9,245 nt of DNA from Pseudomonadota bacterium (GCA_021818125.1 JAKAFG010000066.1:1-9245); one strand, 5' to 3'. Positions 1 through 7,006 are shown, counted from the stretch's first letter. The notes: generated from the sequence alone by a model not told the origin. Numbers and translations: made by a program.

Positions 1-1166
1 ATGCGGTCCAGGGCCATCTCCAGATTCTTATCGCTGGTCGCGAAGGACAGGCGGATGTGGCCAGGCGTGCCGAAGGCTGAGCCCGGTACTACTGCCACTC
101 CGGCCTCCAGCAAGGCTTCAGCCAGGGCAAGATCGTCACGCAGACCTTTCGCCGCCATGACTTCGCGGAATCCCGGAAAGCTGTAAAAGGTACCGTCGGA
201 GGGCATGGCGGCGACGCCGGGCAGCGCTTTCAGGCGGTCGTAGACGTATTGGTGGCGCCGCTTGAAGGCATGCACCATTTCGTGGATGGCGCTGTCGCCA
301 CCTTCCAGCGCTGCCTGGGCGGCCACCTGGGCGATGGAGGTGGGATTGGAGGTGCTCTGGGACTGTACCGTATTCATTGCGGTGATCAGCACTTTGGGGC
401 CGGCGCAGTAGCCGATGCGCCACCCGGTCATGGCATAGGCCTTGGACACGCCATTCATGACGATGCAGCGCGGGGTCAGATCCGGGCAGGCGTTGGCGAT
501 ATTGACGAACTCTTCATCGTAGAAACGGATTTTCTCATACATGTCATCGCTGGCGATGAGGATATGCGGATGACAGCGAAGTACCTCACCCAGGGCTTCC
601 AATTCCGGGCGACTGTAGGCCACGCCGGAGGGGTTGGAGGGGCTGTTGATGACCAGCAGGCGGGTGTTGGGGGTAATCGCCTCATCCAGTTGCTCCGGGC
701 TGATCTTGAAACGCTGGCTGGCGTCGGTGTCGATGATGACAGGCCGTGCTTCCGCCAGCAGCACGATGTCCGGGTAAGACACCCAGTAGGGCGCGGGAAT
801 GATGACTTCATCGCCCGCATCCAGAAGGGCCTGACAAAGATTGAAGAAGCTTTGCTTGCCGCCGACGGAAACGAGAATTTCATCGGGGCGGTATGATAGA
901 TGGTTGTCGTGCGCGAATTTGCCGATGATGGCGGCTTTCAGCTCGGGCGTGCCGCCGACGGCGGTGTATTTGGTGAAGCCTTGCCGGATGGCGGCGATGG
1001 CCGCTTCCTTGATGTACTCCGGGGTGTCGAAGTCCGGTTCCCCAGCGCCCAGGCTGACAATGTCCTTCCCTTCGCGGCGCAGTTGCTGGGCACGGGCAGT
1101 GACCGCAAGGGTGGGGGAGGGGCGCACCGCATTCACGCGGCGGGAAAGGCGGATATCCACGATCAT
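1..1166 (-). CDS. aspC: Aspartate aminotransferase, class I/II PLP enzyme (3' end cut by the window)
   Basis: PLP-dependent transaminase that interconverts aspartate and 2-oxoglutarate with oxaloacetate and glutamate in the cytoplasm. The minus-strand frame is open from about 1187 to the window edge, giving 388 residues from the ATG at 1166. The family is near 395-400 aa, so only a few C-terminal residues are missing. Visible marks are RVNAVRPSPTLAVTARA near the start, GAGEPDFDTP, NSPSNPSG, the PLP-lysine motif SKAYAMTGWR (Lys about 242) and the substrate-carboxylate arginine in HIRLSFATS (about 372). These fit the type Ib (thermophile/Rhizobium-like) AspC group, which sometimes also acts on prephenate. 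The start is uncertain. An ATG at 1187 has no ribosome site. GGAG at 1172-1175 lies 3 nt before the ATG at 1166 and 9 nt before a GTG at 1160, so GTG 1160 may be the real start. The gene is divergent from copA and functionally unrelated to it. Confidence 0.93.
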   Translation of the reverse strand, partial: MIVDIRLSRRVNAVRPSPTLAVTARAQQLRREGKDIVSLGAGEPDFDTPEYIKEAAIAAIRQGFTKYTAVGGTPELKAAIIGKFAHDNHLSYRPDEILVSVGGKQSFFNLCQALLDAGDEVIIPAPYWVSYPDIVLLAEARPVIIDTDASQRFKISPEQLDEAITPNTRLLVINSPSNPSGVAYSRPELEALGEVLRCHPHILIASDDMYEKIRFYDEEFVNIANACPDLTPRCIVMNGVSKAYAMTGWRIGYCAGPKVLITAMNTVQSQSTSNPTSIAQVAAQAALEGGDSAIHEMVHAFKRRHQYVYDRLKALPGVAAMPSDGTFYSFPGFREVMAAKGLRDDLALAEALLEAGVAVVPGSAFGTPGHIRLSFATSDKNLEMALDR

Positions 1167-1217
1167 CAACTCCAGGAGCAATTTCATCGGGCGCGGAAAA
1201 TGCGCGCAAGAGCGCAA

Positions 1218-1245
1218 ATGATAAGCATCCTTCGACTAAAATCAA
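1218..1245 (-). promoter_or_regulatory. Putative sigma-70 promoter of the aminotransferase gene
   Basis: On the minus strand, TTGATT (1245-1240) and TATCAT (1223-1218) are 16 bp apart, matching the -35 and -10 consensus at 4/6 and 5/6. An 8-bp inverted repeat (GCGCAAAT at 1212-1219, ATTTGCGC at 1250-1257) brackets the promoter and could be an operator. Sequence match only. Confidence 0.45.
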
Positions 1246-1293
1246 CTATATTTGCGCGAGGCAGGTATTTGACGGGATGTGGGATGTGAAGGA

Positions 1294-1324
1294 TTGACAT
1301 TACAATCGACTAAAAGAGTACGAT
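1294..1324 (+). promoter_or_regulatory. Putative copA promoter with long (19-bp) spacer
   Basis: A perfect -35 TTGACA (1294-1299) and a -10-like TACGAT (1319-1324) are separated by 19 bp. Spacers of 19-20 bp are typical of MerR-family-activated promoters such as those controlled by CueR, which commonly drive copA. However, I see no convincing CueR dyad in the spacer, so the regulator is not identified. The spacer contains TCGACTAAAA (1306-1315), a decamer also found at 1232-1241 inside the opposite promoter. A 7-codon ATG frame (1332-1355) lies in the leader but has no ribosome site. Confidence 0.4.
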
Positions 1325-1381
1325 TTTTACCATGTATCCAGTCAACACCGCTTGAGTGGCCGGAAGGCAGGGGATGTGATT

Positions 1382-3817
1382 GTGGCGAACGTAGAGATTG
1401 GAATAGAGGGCATGACCTGCGCCTCTTGCAGCAGTCGGGTGGAGCGTACCCTGAACCGCTTGCCGGGGGTGCAGGCTGCGGTGGTGAATCTGAGTACGGA
1501 ACAGGCCGCAGTGCAGTACGATCCGACGCAGATCACCCCTGACGCACTGACTGCGGCCATCACAGAAAGCGGCTACACGCCCGTGATCACGGAGACGGAA
1601 CTGGTTATCGAAGGGATGACCTGCGCGTCCTGCGTGGGGCGGGTGGAGCGCAGTCTGCGCCGCCTGCCCGGCGTGCTGGAGGCGACGGTCAATCTCGCCA
1701 CAGAACGGGCGGCACTGCGCTATCTGCCGGATACTCTGGACCAAAACACCTTGATCGCCGCAGTGACCGCGGCCGGATATGGGGCGCGCCCGGTACGGGA
1801 GGATGTGGCCGTCGCTGACCGCAAGGCGCAGGTCATCCGCGCCATGCGCCGGGATGTCGTCATCGCGGTGGTGCTGGCTCTCCCCATTCTGCTGCTCTCC
1901 ATGGGCATGGCGCTGGTTCCGGCACTGGATCGCCTGCTGGGCCGCCTGGAGCTTTTTCCGCAGTTTTGGGCCTGGGTGCAGGCGGGATTGGCGACGATCG
2001 TGCTGGCGGGTCCTGGTCGGCGATTTTTCCGGCCGGGTTTTCTCGCCTATCGCCATCTGTCGCCGGATATGAATTCCCTGGTGGCCACGGGGACCGGAGC
2101 GGCCTGGCTGTACAGCATGCTGGTCCTCGTGGCGCCGGACTGGTTCCCTGCCAGTGCCCGGCATGTCTATTTTGACTCCGCAGCAGTGGTGATTGCGGCG
2201 GTTCTCTTCGGCAAATATCTGGAAGAGCTGGCGAAGGGAAGGACTTCCGCAGCGATCAAGCAGTTGTTGGGTCTGCAGGCGAAGGAGGCCCATGTGCTGC
2301 GCGACGGCGAGGAGTTGCAGGTGGCGATCGGCGCCGTTGTTCCGGGCGATCAGGTGGTAGTCAGACCGGGGGAGCGTTTGCCCGTGGATGGCGTGGTCGT
2401 GGATGGCGACTCCCACTTGGACACGGCCATGCTCACCGGCGAGCCGCTGCCGGAGCATAAAAAGCAGGGTGATCCAGTGGTGGGCGGCACGGTGAACCGC
2501 GAGGGGCGTCTGCTGATCAGGGCGACCTCGGTGGGCCGGGATACGGTGCTGGCGCAGATCATCCGGCTGGTGGAGCAGGCGCAAACGGGCAAGTTACCGA
2601 TTCAAGGCCTGGCGGATCGGGTGGTACGGATTTTTACACCGCTGGTGATCCTTATCGCCCTATTGAGCTTTATCTTCTGGTTGCTGTTCGGGCCGCCACC
2701 CGCGATTACGCTCGCCATGCTCTCGGCGGTGGCGGTACTGGTGGTGGCCTGCCCCTGTGCGATGGGGTTGGCGACCCCGGCGGCGGTGATGGTCGGTACC
2801 GGACGCGCCGCAGAACTGGGGGTGCTTTTTCGCAAGGGGGAGGCACTGGAGTCTCTGGCAGAGGTGGATACGGTTTGTCTGGATAAGACCGGGACCCTGA
2901 CCTATGGGCGTCCGGCGGTGACGCAGATTGAGGCGACGGATCCCGGGTATTTATTGCAGATGGCTGCTGCCGTGGAGAGTGCTTCCGAGCACCCCCTGGC
3001 ACACGCGGTGCTGGTGGCTGCGGGCGAGCGTCATCTGGATCTCCCGGCAGTGCGTGATTTTATGGCATCCCCGGGGAAGGGGGTGCAGGGCAGGGTGGAT
3101 GGGGAGATCGTGCTTGCCGGTACGTTAGCCTGGATGCGTGAACACGGGATCATTATGCCGGAGTCCTCTGCGGGCGATTTGCAGCAGACCGGCAGGACCA
3201 TCGTCTATGTAGCCAGGGATGGCCGCCTGCTAGGACTACTGGGGATCAGCGATGTGGTCCGGCCGGAATCTGCCCAGGTGGTCCGGGCGCTCAGGGCACT
3301 GGGCTTAAGGGTGGCGATGGTGACGGGCGATGCGGAGACCGCAGCCTGGGTGATTGGCGGCCAGTTGGGGATTGACGAGATCTATGCGCAGGTATTGCCG
3401 CAGGATAAGGCGGAGATCGTGCGTCAACTGCAGGGAAAGGGCCGCAAAGTGGTTTTTGTCGGGGAGGGCATCAACGATTCGCCGGCGCTGGCGCAGGCGG
3501 ATGTGGGCATGGCCCTCGCCTCAGGTACGGATATCGCGATGGAAGCGGCGGATATCACGCTTACCCATGGAGATCTGGGGGGGGTCATTACCGCGATTCA
3601 GGCGGCACGCCAAAGCATGCGGACCATTCGCGGGAATCTATTCTGGGCTTTTTTTTACAACATTCTGCTGATACCCGTTGCTGCTGGTGTGGCTATTCCC
3701 CTCGGAATTCAGCTCAACCCGATGCTTGCGGGCGTGGCCATGGGACTGTCTTCGGTTTTTGTCCTCAGCAACAGTCTGCGGTTGAAGCGTTTACAGCCCT
3801 GGGCGGCAGCGCCCTGA
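1382..3817 (+). CDS. copA: Cu(I)-exporting P1B-type ATPase CopA
   Basis: Inner-membrane pump that uses ATP to export Cu(I) from the cytoplasm. The frame opens upstream at TTG 1352, but AGGGG (1369-1373) is 8 nt before GTG 1382, which I take as the start (811 aa, usual size). Two N-terminal heavy-metal domains each carry GMTCASC (Cys13/16 and Cys81/84). Membrane helices begin near residue 159. Next come the actuator TGEP (352-355), the transmembrane metal site CPC (457-459), the phosphorylated Asp in DKTGT (501-505), the nucleotide-binding His-Pro of SEHPLA (537-538) and TGD (648-650). The last two helices have YN (759-760) and MxxSS (787-791), so CPC, YN and MxxSS together give the Cu(I)-specific P1B-1 signature. 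Oddity: the usual GDGxND hinge reads GEGIND (694-699). No intrinsic terminator follows, so readthrough into the next cluster is possible. Confidence 0.96.
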   Translation: MANVEIGIEGMTCASCSSRVERTLNRLPGVQAAVVNLSTEQAAVQYDPTQITPDALTAAITESGYTPVITETELVIEGMTCASCVGRVERSLRRLPGVLEATVNLATERAALRYLPDTLDQNTLIAAVTAAGYGARPVREDVAVADRKAQVIRAMRRDVVIAVVLALPILLLSMGMALVPALDRLLGRLELFPQFWAWVQAGLATIVLAGPGRRFFRPGFLAYRHLSPDMNSLVATGTGAAWLYSMLVLVAPDWFPASARHVYFDSAAVVIAAVLFGKYLEELAKGRTSAAIKQLLGLQAKEAHVLRDGEELQVAIGAVVPGDQVVVRPGERLPVDGVVVDGDSHLDTAMLTGEPLPEHKKQGDPVVGGTVNREGRLLIRATSVGRDTVLAQIIRLVEQAQTGKLPIQGLADRVVRIFTPLVILIALLSFIFWLLFGPPPAITLAMLSAVAVLVVACPCAMGLATPAAVMVGTGRAAELGVLFRKGEALESLAEVDTVCLDKTGTLTYGRPAVTQIEATDPGYLLQMAAAVESASEHPLAHAVLVAAGERHLDLPAVRDFMASPGKGVQGRVDGEIVLAGTLAWMREHGIIMPESSAGDLQQTGRTIVYVARDGRLLGLLGISDVVRPESAQVVRALRALGLRVAMVTGDAETAAWVIGGQLGIDEIYAQVLPQDKAEIVRQLQGKGRKVVFVGEGINDSPALAQADVGMALASGTDIAMEAADITLTHGDLGGVITAIQAARQSMRTIRGNLFWAFFYNILLIPVAAGVAIPLGIQLNPMLAGVAMGLSSVFVLSNSLRLKRLQPWAAAP

Positions 3818-3912
3818 GCGTCAGGTGGATGAATTTCGCGCATGACCGGAAATAGCGAACTATAGTTGGCATGCGGGGTCTTAAAACGGGTGGTGAGGGT
3901 TTTTCGGAAGCC

Positions 3913-3940
3913 ATATAGTGGCCCTGCAGGTCCGGTATAT
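3913..3940. promoter_or_regulatory. Imperfect 28-bp palindrome upstream of the four-gene cluster
   Basis: Palindrome centred on CCTGCAGG (3923-3930) with outer arms ATATA and TATAT. Eleven of 14 base pairs match. It sits 30 bp before the first gene of the cluster and overlaps a -10-like TATAGT (3914-3919) with only a poor -35 at 3891. It could be an operator. It lacks a T-run, so it is not an obvious terminator for copA. A perfect 10-bp palindrome, AACTATAGTT, lies upstream at 3858-3867. Nothing else is clear in the 3818-3969 gap apart from the ribosome site GGAGG (3959-3963). Confidence 0.35.
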
Positions 3941-3969
3941 TTGCTGCAATTGAGGGTGGGAGGCCCTGT

Positions 3970-4350
3970 ATGAGCACGGATTTTGATCAAAATACCGCCT
4001 GGATCAGGCGGGCACAAACAGACATGAGGGCTTTTGTGGAAGGGCTGGCGGCGCGTCTCGAAGGCGATATGCCGGGGTTTGTAGAAGTAGAGCGCAAGAA
4101 GGATGGATTCTTTGCGAAAACCAGCCACATTGAGTCAATTATTATCCACACCAATAATAACGACTATATCCTCAAAAAAGAGGGCGCCCATGTCAGCACC
4201 GTGCGCGCGAAAACCGTGCGCGGCGTAGTGCTCAAACACGAAGATTTATCGTTATCCATCTGGCTGGAAAGCTTAGTCGCGGATCTGGCTGATCTCTCCG
4301 GCGAAATGCGGGGCGCCAGCAATACCTTGCACGACTTTCTTATGGGGTAA
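3970..4350 (+). CDS. Unrecognised 126-aa protein, first gene of the PspA/YbjQ-like cluster
   Basis: I do not assign this to a named family. It is a soluble, cysteine-free protein with no signal peptide or membrane segment. It starts with an amphipathic helix (about 8-31, with AFVEGLAARLEGD), followed by likely beta strands (36-42, 55-60, 65-69, 74-80). It ends in two helices, the first preceded by TVRGVVLKHEDLSLSIWLE (82-100). The ATG at 3970 has GGAGG at good spacing. The gene ends 15 bp before the next one on the same strand, so it is almost certainly co-transcribed with the tandem-domain proteins and pspA, and a role in the same membrane-stress process is inferred from that alone. The gene is real judging by ribosome site, spacing and codon use. 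Confidence 0.8.
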   Translation: MSTDFDQNTAWIRRAQTDMRAFVEGLAARLEGDMPGFVEVERKKDGFFAKTSHIESIIIHTNNNDYILKKEGAHVSTVRAKTVRGVVLKHEDLSLSIWLESLVADLADLSGEMRGASNTLHDFLMG

Positions 4351-4365
4351 TCTGAAGGAGGGTTT

Positions 4366-5343
4366 ATGTCCATTTGGGACAAGATCAAACACGGCATCGA
4401 GGAAGTCGCACATGATGCCCAGCGTGCCGCAGAAAATATCGGTCAGAGTGCCAGCAAAGGCATCCGCTCACAAACCCCCGAAGAAATGCAGCGTTACTCC
4501 GAATGGGAGCTGGCGCTGCGCCAACACCGCCTCCCTTCTTTCGTTCAAAGCCGCATGTTTCAGACCAGCCAGGGGCGACTGCCCTGGATCAGTACGGCGA
4601 AGGCGTCCGAGTTGCTGCTGCAGCGCAGCCACGGTGTGCAGCCCATTGGTATGGTGACCGGCAATTGCTGGTACCATTTTGGTTATTCCTGGACGCAAGG
4701 GCACTATGACGGTTGGCATACGGCAGTAGAGCGCATGCGCCTGGAGGCACTGGCCCTGGGTGCGAATGCCATTGTCGATGTGCGGATGAAGGTGCATCAT
4801 GGTGAGCACGAAGATATGGATTATGGTGTTACCGGCACGGCCATCCGCATTCGCGGCCTGCCGCCGTCTGCGGAACCGGTCGTAGCTACTGTCTCGGCAG
4901 TGGAGTTTGTACGGCTGCTGGAGGATGGGGTGGTGCCTGTGGGTATTGCCATAGGAGCCAATTTTGACTGGTACAGCCCGTGGATGGGTACCATGGCTGA
5001 ACAGGCCGCTCAGTCCTCCCCCTTTGCGGCACGCTACTGGAATATGGAAATCACCGACCTGTCTGCGTTCCAGGAAAATGTCCGCCGTCGTGCCCTCTAC
5101 GATTTACGTGAAGATGGACGGCGTATGGCGGCTGCGGTACTAGCCCATACCAGCACCACCCAGATGTTCCATGTCGCCGGAGATCAGGACAACAGGGAAC
5201 GCTTTCTGTGCCGTCACATCAGTATTGGCACGGCCATCAGTTATTTGCCGCAAAATGTCCCCCAGCACGAGTTGATTCCGATGATTTCACTCCTTGACCA
5301 TCCATTGAAAAGTGCCGCCACGACACGAAAGGATATTATATGA
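4366..5343 (+). CDS. Tandem YbjQ/DUF74-like protein with N-terminal amphipathic helix
   Basis: 325 aa in three parts. Residues 1-30 (MSIWDKIKHGIEEVAHDAQR...) form a predicted amphipathic helix, resembling the start of PspA in this cluster, and may touch membranes. Residues about 75-163 are a YbjQ/DUF74-like domain: PIGMVTGNCWYHFGY, a helix, LGANAIVDVRMKVHH, then GVTGTAIR. Residues about 175-293 are a second, diverged copy (PVGIAIGANFDWY, a long helix, then ISIGTAISYLP). The fold was named a putative heavy-metal-binding domain, and its ligands are not firmly known. The first copy keeps the GNCWYH motif while the second has GANFDWY, without the Cys and His. The ribosome site AAGGAGGG (4355-4362) is very strong but only 4 nt from the ATG. 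The stop overlaps the next start (ATGA), indicating translational coupling. The domain call comes from pattern recognition, supported by clear similarity to the next gene. Confidence 0.82.
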   Translation: MSIWDKIKHGIEEVAHDAQRAAENIGQSASKGIRSQTPEEMQRYSEWELALRQHRLPSFVQSRMFQTSQGRLPWISTAKASELLLQRSHGVQPIGMVTGNCWYHFGYSWTQGHYDGWHTAVERMRLEALALGANAIVDVRMKVHHGEHEDMDYGVTGTAIRIRGLPPSAEPVVATVSAVEFVRLLEDGVVPVGIAIGANFDWYSPWMGTMAEQAAQSSPFAARYWNMEITDLSAFQENVRRRALYDLREDGRRMAAAVLAHTSTTQMFHVAGDQDNRERFLCRHISIGTAISYLPQNVPQHELIPMISLLDHPLKSAATTRKDII

Positions 5344-6164
5344 GCGATACCGCTAAACAACTGGCTCCTCATGCCATCGAACGTCTGAAAGGCTTGCGTT
5401 CGCAGGGCAGTCACGAAGGCATATTTACCTCCGATCTTTCCGTCAATGAATTCGTTATGGTCCGTAAGGCCAACTTTGAGCCTTTAGGGCTGGTGGTAGG
5501 ATCCTGCATTTACCACATGGGTATTCAGTATGGTAACTGGAATCAGAACATGGAGATGGATGTGCTGTCCCAGGCCATGTACCAGGCTCGCGAACTGGCT
5601 ATGAGTCGCATGGAACAGGAGGCTATCCTGCTACAGGCGGACGGTATTGTCGGTGTGCGCCTGGAAGTCAAACGCATGGAATGGGATCAGGAGATTCTCG
5701 AATTCATGGCGATTGGTACGGCTATCGCGCACCGTAGCGGCGCCTCCGGATTTAAGGGGGTAGGGGGTAAACCTTTTACCAGCGATCTCAGCGGGCAGGA
5801 TTTTTGGATGTTGCTGCAGGCGGGTTACCGGCCGATGGAAATGGTGATGGGCTCCTGTGTGTATCATGTCGCCCATCAGAGCCTTTTGAAATCCCTGGGC
5901 AATGTGGGGCGCAATACAGAAATGGAGCAATTTACGCAGGCCATGTATGACGCGCGTGAGCTGGCCATGGAGCGTATGCAGCATGAAGCCCAGGAGGCCC
6001 AGGCGGATGGCATTACCGGCGTGCAACTGCATGAAGGTAGTCACAACTGGAAGCCGCATATCATTGAGTTTTTTGCGGTGGGCACGGCAGTGAAGGCCAT
6101 GGAAAATGCGGATGCACTGGTCGATGGTCTGAGTCCGCAACTGGTGATCCCGGTGAATGATTGA
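5340..6164 (+). CDS. Tandem YbjQ/DUF74-like (putative heavy-metal-binding) protein
   Basis: 274 aa made of two closely similar copies of one domain. Copy A (about 29-129) has FTSDLS, GLVVGSCIYHMG, QAMYQARELAMSRMEQEA, QADGIVGVRLEV and EFMAIGTAI. Copy B (about 146-251) has FTSDLS, EMVMGSCVYHVA, QAMYDARELAMERMQHEA, QADGITGVQLHE and EFFAVGTAV. The arrangement of strand, helix, ADGIxGVxxE strand and GTAv strand is that of YbjQ/DUF74, here longer than the usual ~105-aa single-domain form. Both copies keep GSCxYH, a plausible metal-ligand or active pair. There is no signal peptide or membrane segment, so it is probably cytoplasmic or peripheral. The start overlaps the previous stop (ATGA), with AAAGGA about 7 nt upstream, and pspA follows after 39 bp. 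Its biochemical function is unknown. Confidence 0.85.
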   Translation: MSDTAKQLAPHAIERLKGLRSQGSHEGIFTSDLSVNEFVMVRKANFEPLGLVVGSCIYHMGIQYGNWNQNMEMDVLSQAMYQARELAMSRMEQEAILLQADGIVGVRLEVKRMEWDQEILEFMAIGTAIAHRSGASGFKGVGGKPFTSDLSGQDFWMLLQAGYRPMEMVMGSCVYHVAHQSLLKSLGNVGRNTEMEQFTQAMYDARELAMERMQHEAQEAQADGITGVQLHEGSHNWKPHIIEFFAVGTAVKAMENADALVDGLSPQLVIPVND

Positions 6165-6172
6165 TGCAGTGA

Positions 6173-6187
6173 ACAGCACGATGCTGT
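6173..6187 (+). promoter_or_regulatory. Short perfect hairpin just upstream of the pspA ribosome site
   Basis: ACAGCA (6173-6178) and TGCTGT (6182-6187) form a 6-bp stem with a 3-nt loop, ending 3 nt before AAGGAG (6191-6196). With no T-run it is not an intrinsic terminator. It could stabilise a processed pspA transcript or limit coupling with the upstream gene. Confidence 0.35.
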
Positions 6188-6203
6188 CCTAAGGAGTGAT
6201 CTG

Positions 6204-6938
6204 ATGTCGATATTTAAACGTGCCGCAGAAATACTGGAAGGCAAGGTGAATCATTTTCTCGACAATGCGGAGGACCCTGCAGAGGCCCTGGATCTGTCCT
6301 ACGAGAAGATGGTTGCGAATTTGCAGGATACCAAAAGACATCTTGCCGATGTGGTGACCGAACGGGTCTCTCTGGAAAACCAGATAGCGCAGGCGCAGAA
6401 AGCGTCCGATAAAGCCGACGCCGATGCCCGTATGGCGCTGGGCGCCAACCGGGAAGACCTGGCGCGCGCTGAACTGGCCCAGAAGCAGTCCGAATTGCAG
6501 AAGATCGCTTCCCTCAAGGAAGCGCATGATACCGTCGCGGCTCAGGCGCAGAAGCTGACCGATTACGAGAATAAGCTGCAGGACCATATCGAGCAGTTCC
6601 GGACGCAGAAGGAAGTGACCAAGAGTGAGATGACCGCGGCGCAGGCGGAAGTCAAAGTCAGCGAGTCGCTCACCGGTATTGGCAAAGGCATGGATGAGGC
6701 CGGTGATGCCATGCGCCGCGCTCAGGATCGTACTCAGCACATGGAGGCCAAGGCAGCGGCCATGGATGGGCTGATGGAATCTGGTGCGCTGAATGATCCT
6801 CTGGATAGCCGTAGGCAGATCGAGAAAGAGCTGGATAAGGTGCGCGCTACGAGTGGTGTGGATGATGATCTCGCCAAGCTCAAGGCGGAAATGGCGAAGG
6901 ATAAAGGTACATCGGGGAGTAGCGCCAGCAGTAGTTGA
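6204..6938 (+). CDS. pspA: PspA/IM30 (Vipp1) family membrane-stress protein
   Basis: Peripheral inner-membrane protein of the bacterial ESCRT-III-like superfamily. Family members polymerise on stressed membranes, limit proton leakage and remodel bilayers. It has 244 aa, close to the family norm (about 220-250). It starts with the amphipathic helix MSIFKRAAEILEGKVNHFLD, followed by NAEDP (21-25) and a nearly uninterrupted helical coiled coil to about 190, including REDLARAELAQKQ and FRTQKEVTKSEMTAAQA. A further helix (206-233) carries the DDLAKLKAEM segment. The last ten residues are Ser/Gly-rich and probably disordered. The ribosome site AAGGAG (6191-6196) is 7 nt from the ATG. No pspF, pspB or pspC and no sigma-54 promoter are in view, so this is not the enterobacterial psp operon. 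It is instead the last gene after the tandem YbjQ-like proteins. The stop lies in a short tandem repeat. Confidence 0.93.
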   Translation: MSIFKRAAEILEGKVNHFLDNAEDPAEALDLSYEKMVANLQDTKRHLADVVTERVSLENQIAQAQKASDKADADARMALGANREDLARAELAQKQSELQKIASLKEAHDTVAAQAQKLTDYENKLQDHIEQFRTQKEVTKSEMTAAQAEVKVSESLTGIGKGMDEAGDAMRRAQDRTQHMEAKAAAMDGLMESGALNDPLDSRRQIEKELDKVRATSGVDDDLAKLKAEMAKDKGTSGSSASSS

Positions 6939-6963
6939 GAGTAGTTGAGAAGAGTAGTTGAGA
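6931..6963. repeat. Three copies of a 10-bp direct repeat over the pspA stop codon
   Basis: GTAGTTGAGA occurs at 6931-6940, 6941-6950 and 6954-6963, the last after a 3-bp insertion. The pspA TGA (6936-6938) is in the first unit. The third unit ends 3 bp before the -35 of the tRNA-Arg promoter, so changes in copy number would alter the spacing between the two genes. Confidence 0.85.
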
Positions 6964-6966
6964 GGA

Positions 6967-6995
6967 TTGACCGAGCCCCCGTCTGTGGGTATATT
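6967..6995 (+). promoter_or_regulatory. Promoter of tRNA-Arg
   Basis: TTGACC (6967-6972) and TATATT (6990-6995) have the optimal 17-bp spacing. A GC-rich discriminator (ACGCCC) lies between the -10 and the tRNA, as in promoters under stringent control. Transcription would start a few bases before the mature 5' end at 7007. Confidence 0.75.
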
Positions 6996-7006
6996 ACGCC
7001 CTCCAA

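Noticed and set aside
249..896. Plus-strand open frame (215 codons) opposite the aminotransferase
   Set aside because: The minus-strand frame carries the PLP-lysine motif and other class I/II aminotransferase motifs, so this is a shadow.
1332..1355. Seven-codon leader frame before copA (MYPVNTA)
   Set aside because: No ribosome site precedes it and it contains no Cys/Met/His pattern suggesting copper-linked attenuation.
1310..2584. Long minus-strand open frame (424 codons) opposite copA
   Set aside because: It is a shadow of the copA reading frame: Arg/His/Gln-rich, with no recognisable domain, in a GC-rich gene whose plus-strand frame has every CopA motif.
3813..3825. Hairpin CCTGA-GCG-TCAGG at the copA stop as a terminator
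   Set aside because: The stem is only 5 bp and no T-run follows, so it is not a credible intrinsic terminator.
3866..3930. Sigma-54 promoter for the PspA cluster
   Set aside because: TGGC-like stretches are present, but no TTGC element lies at the required spacing.
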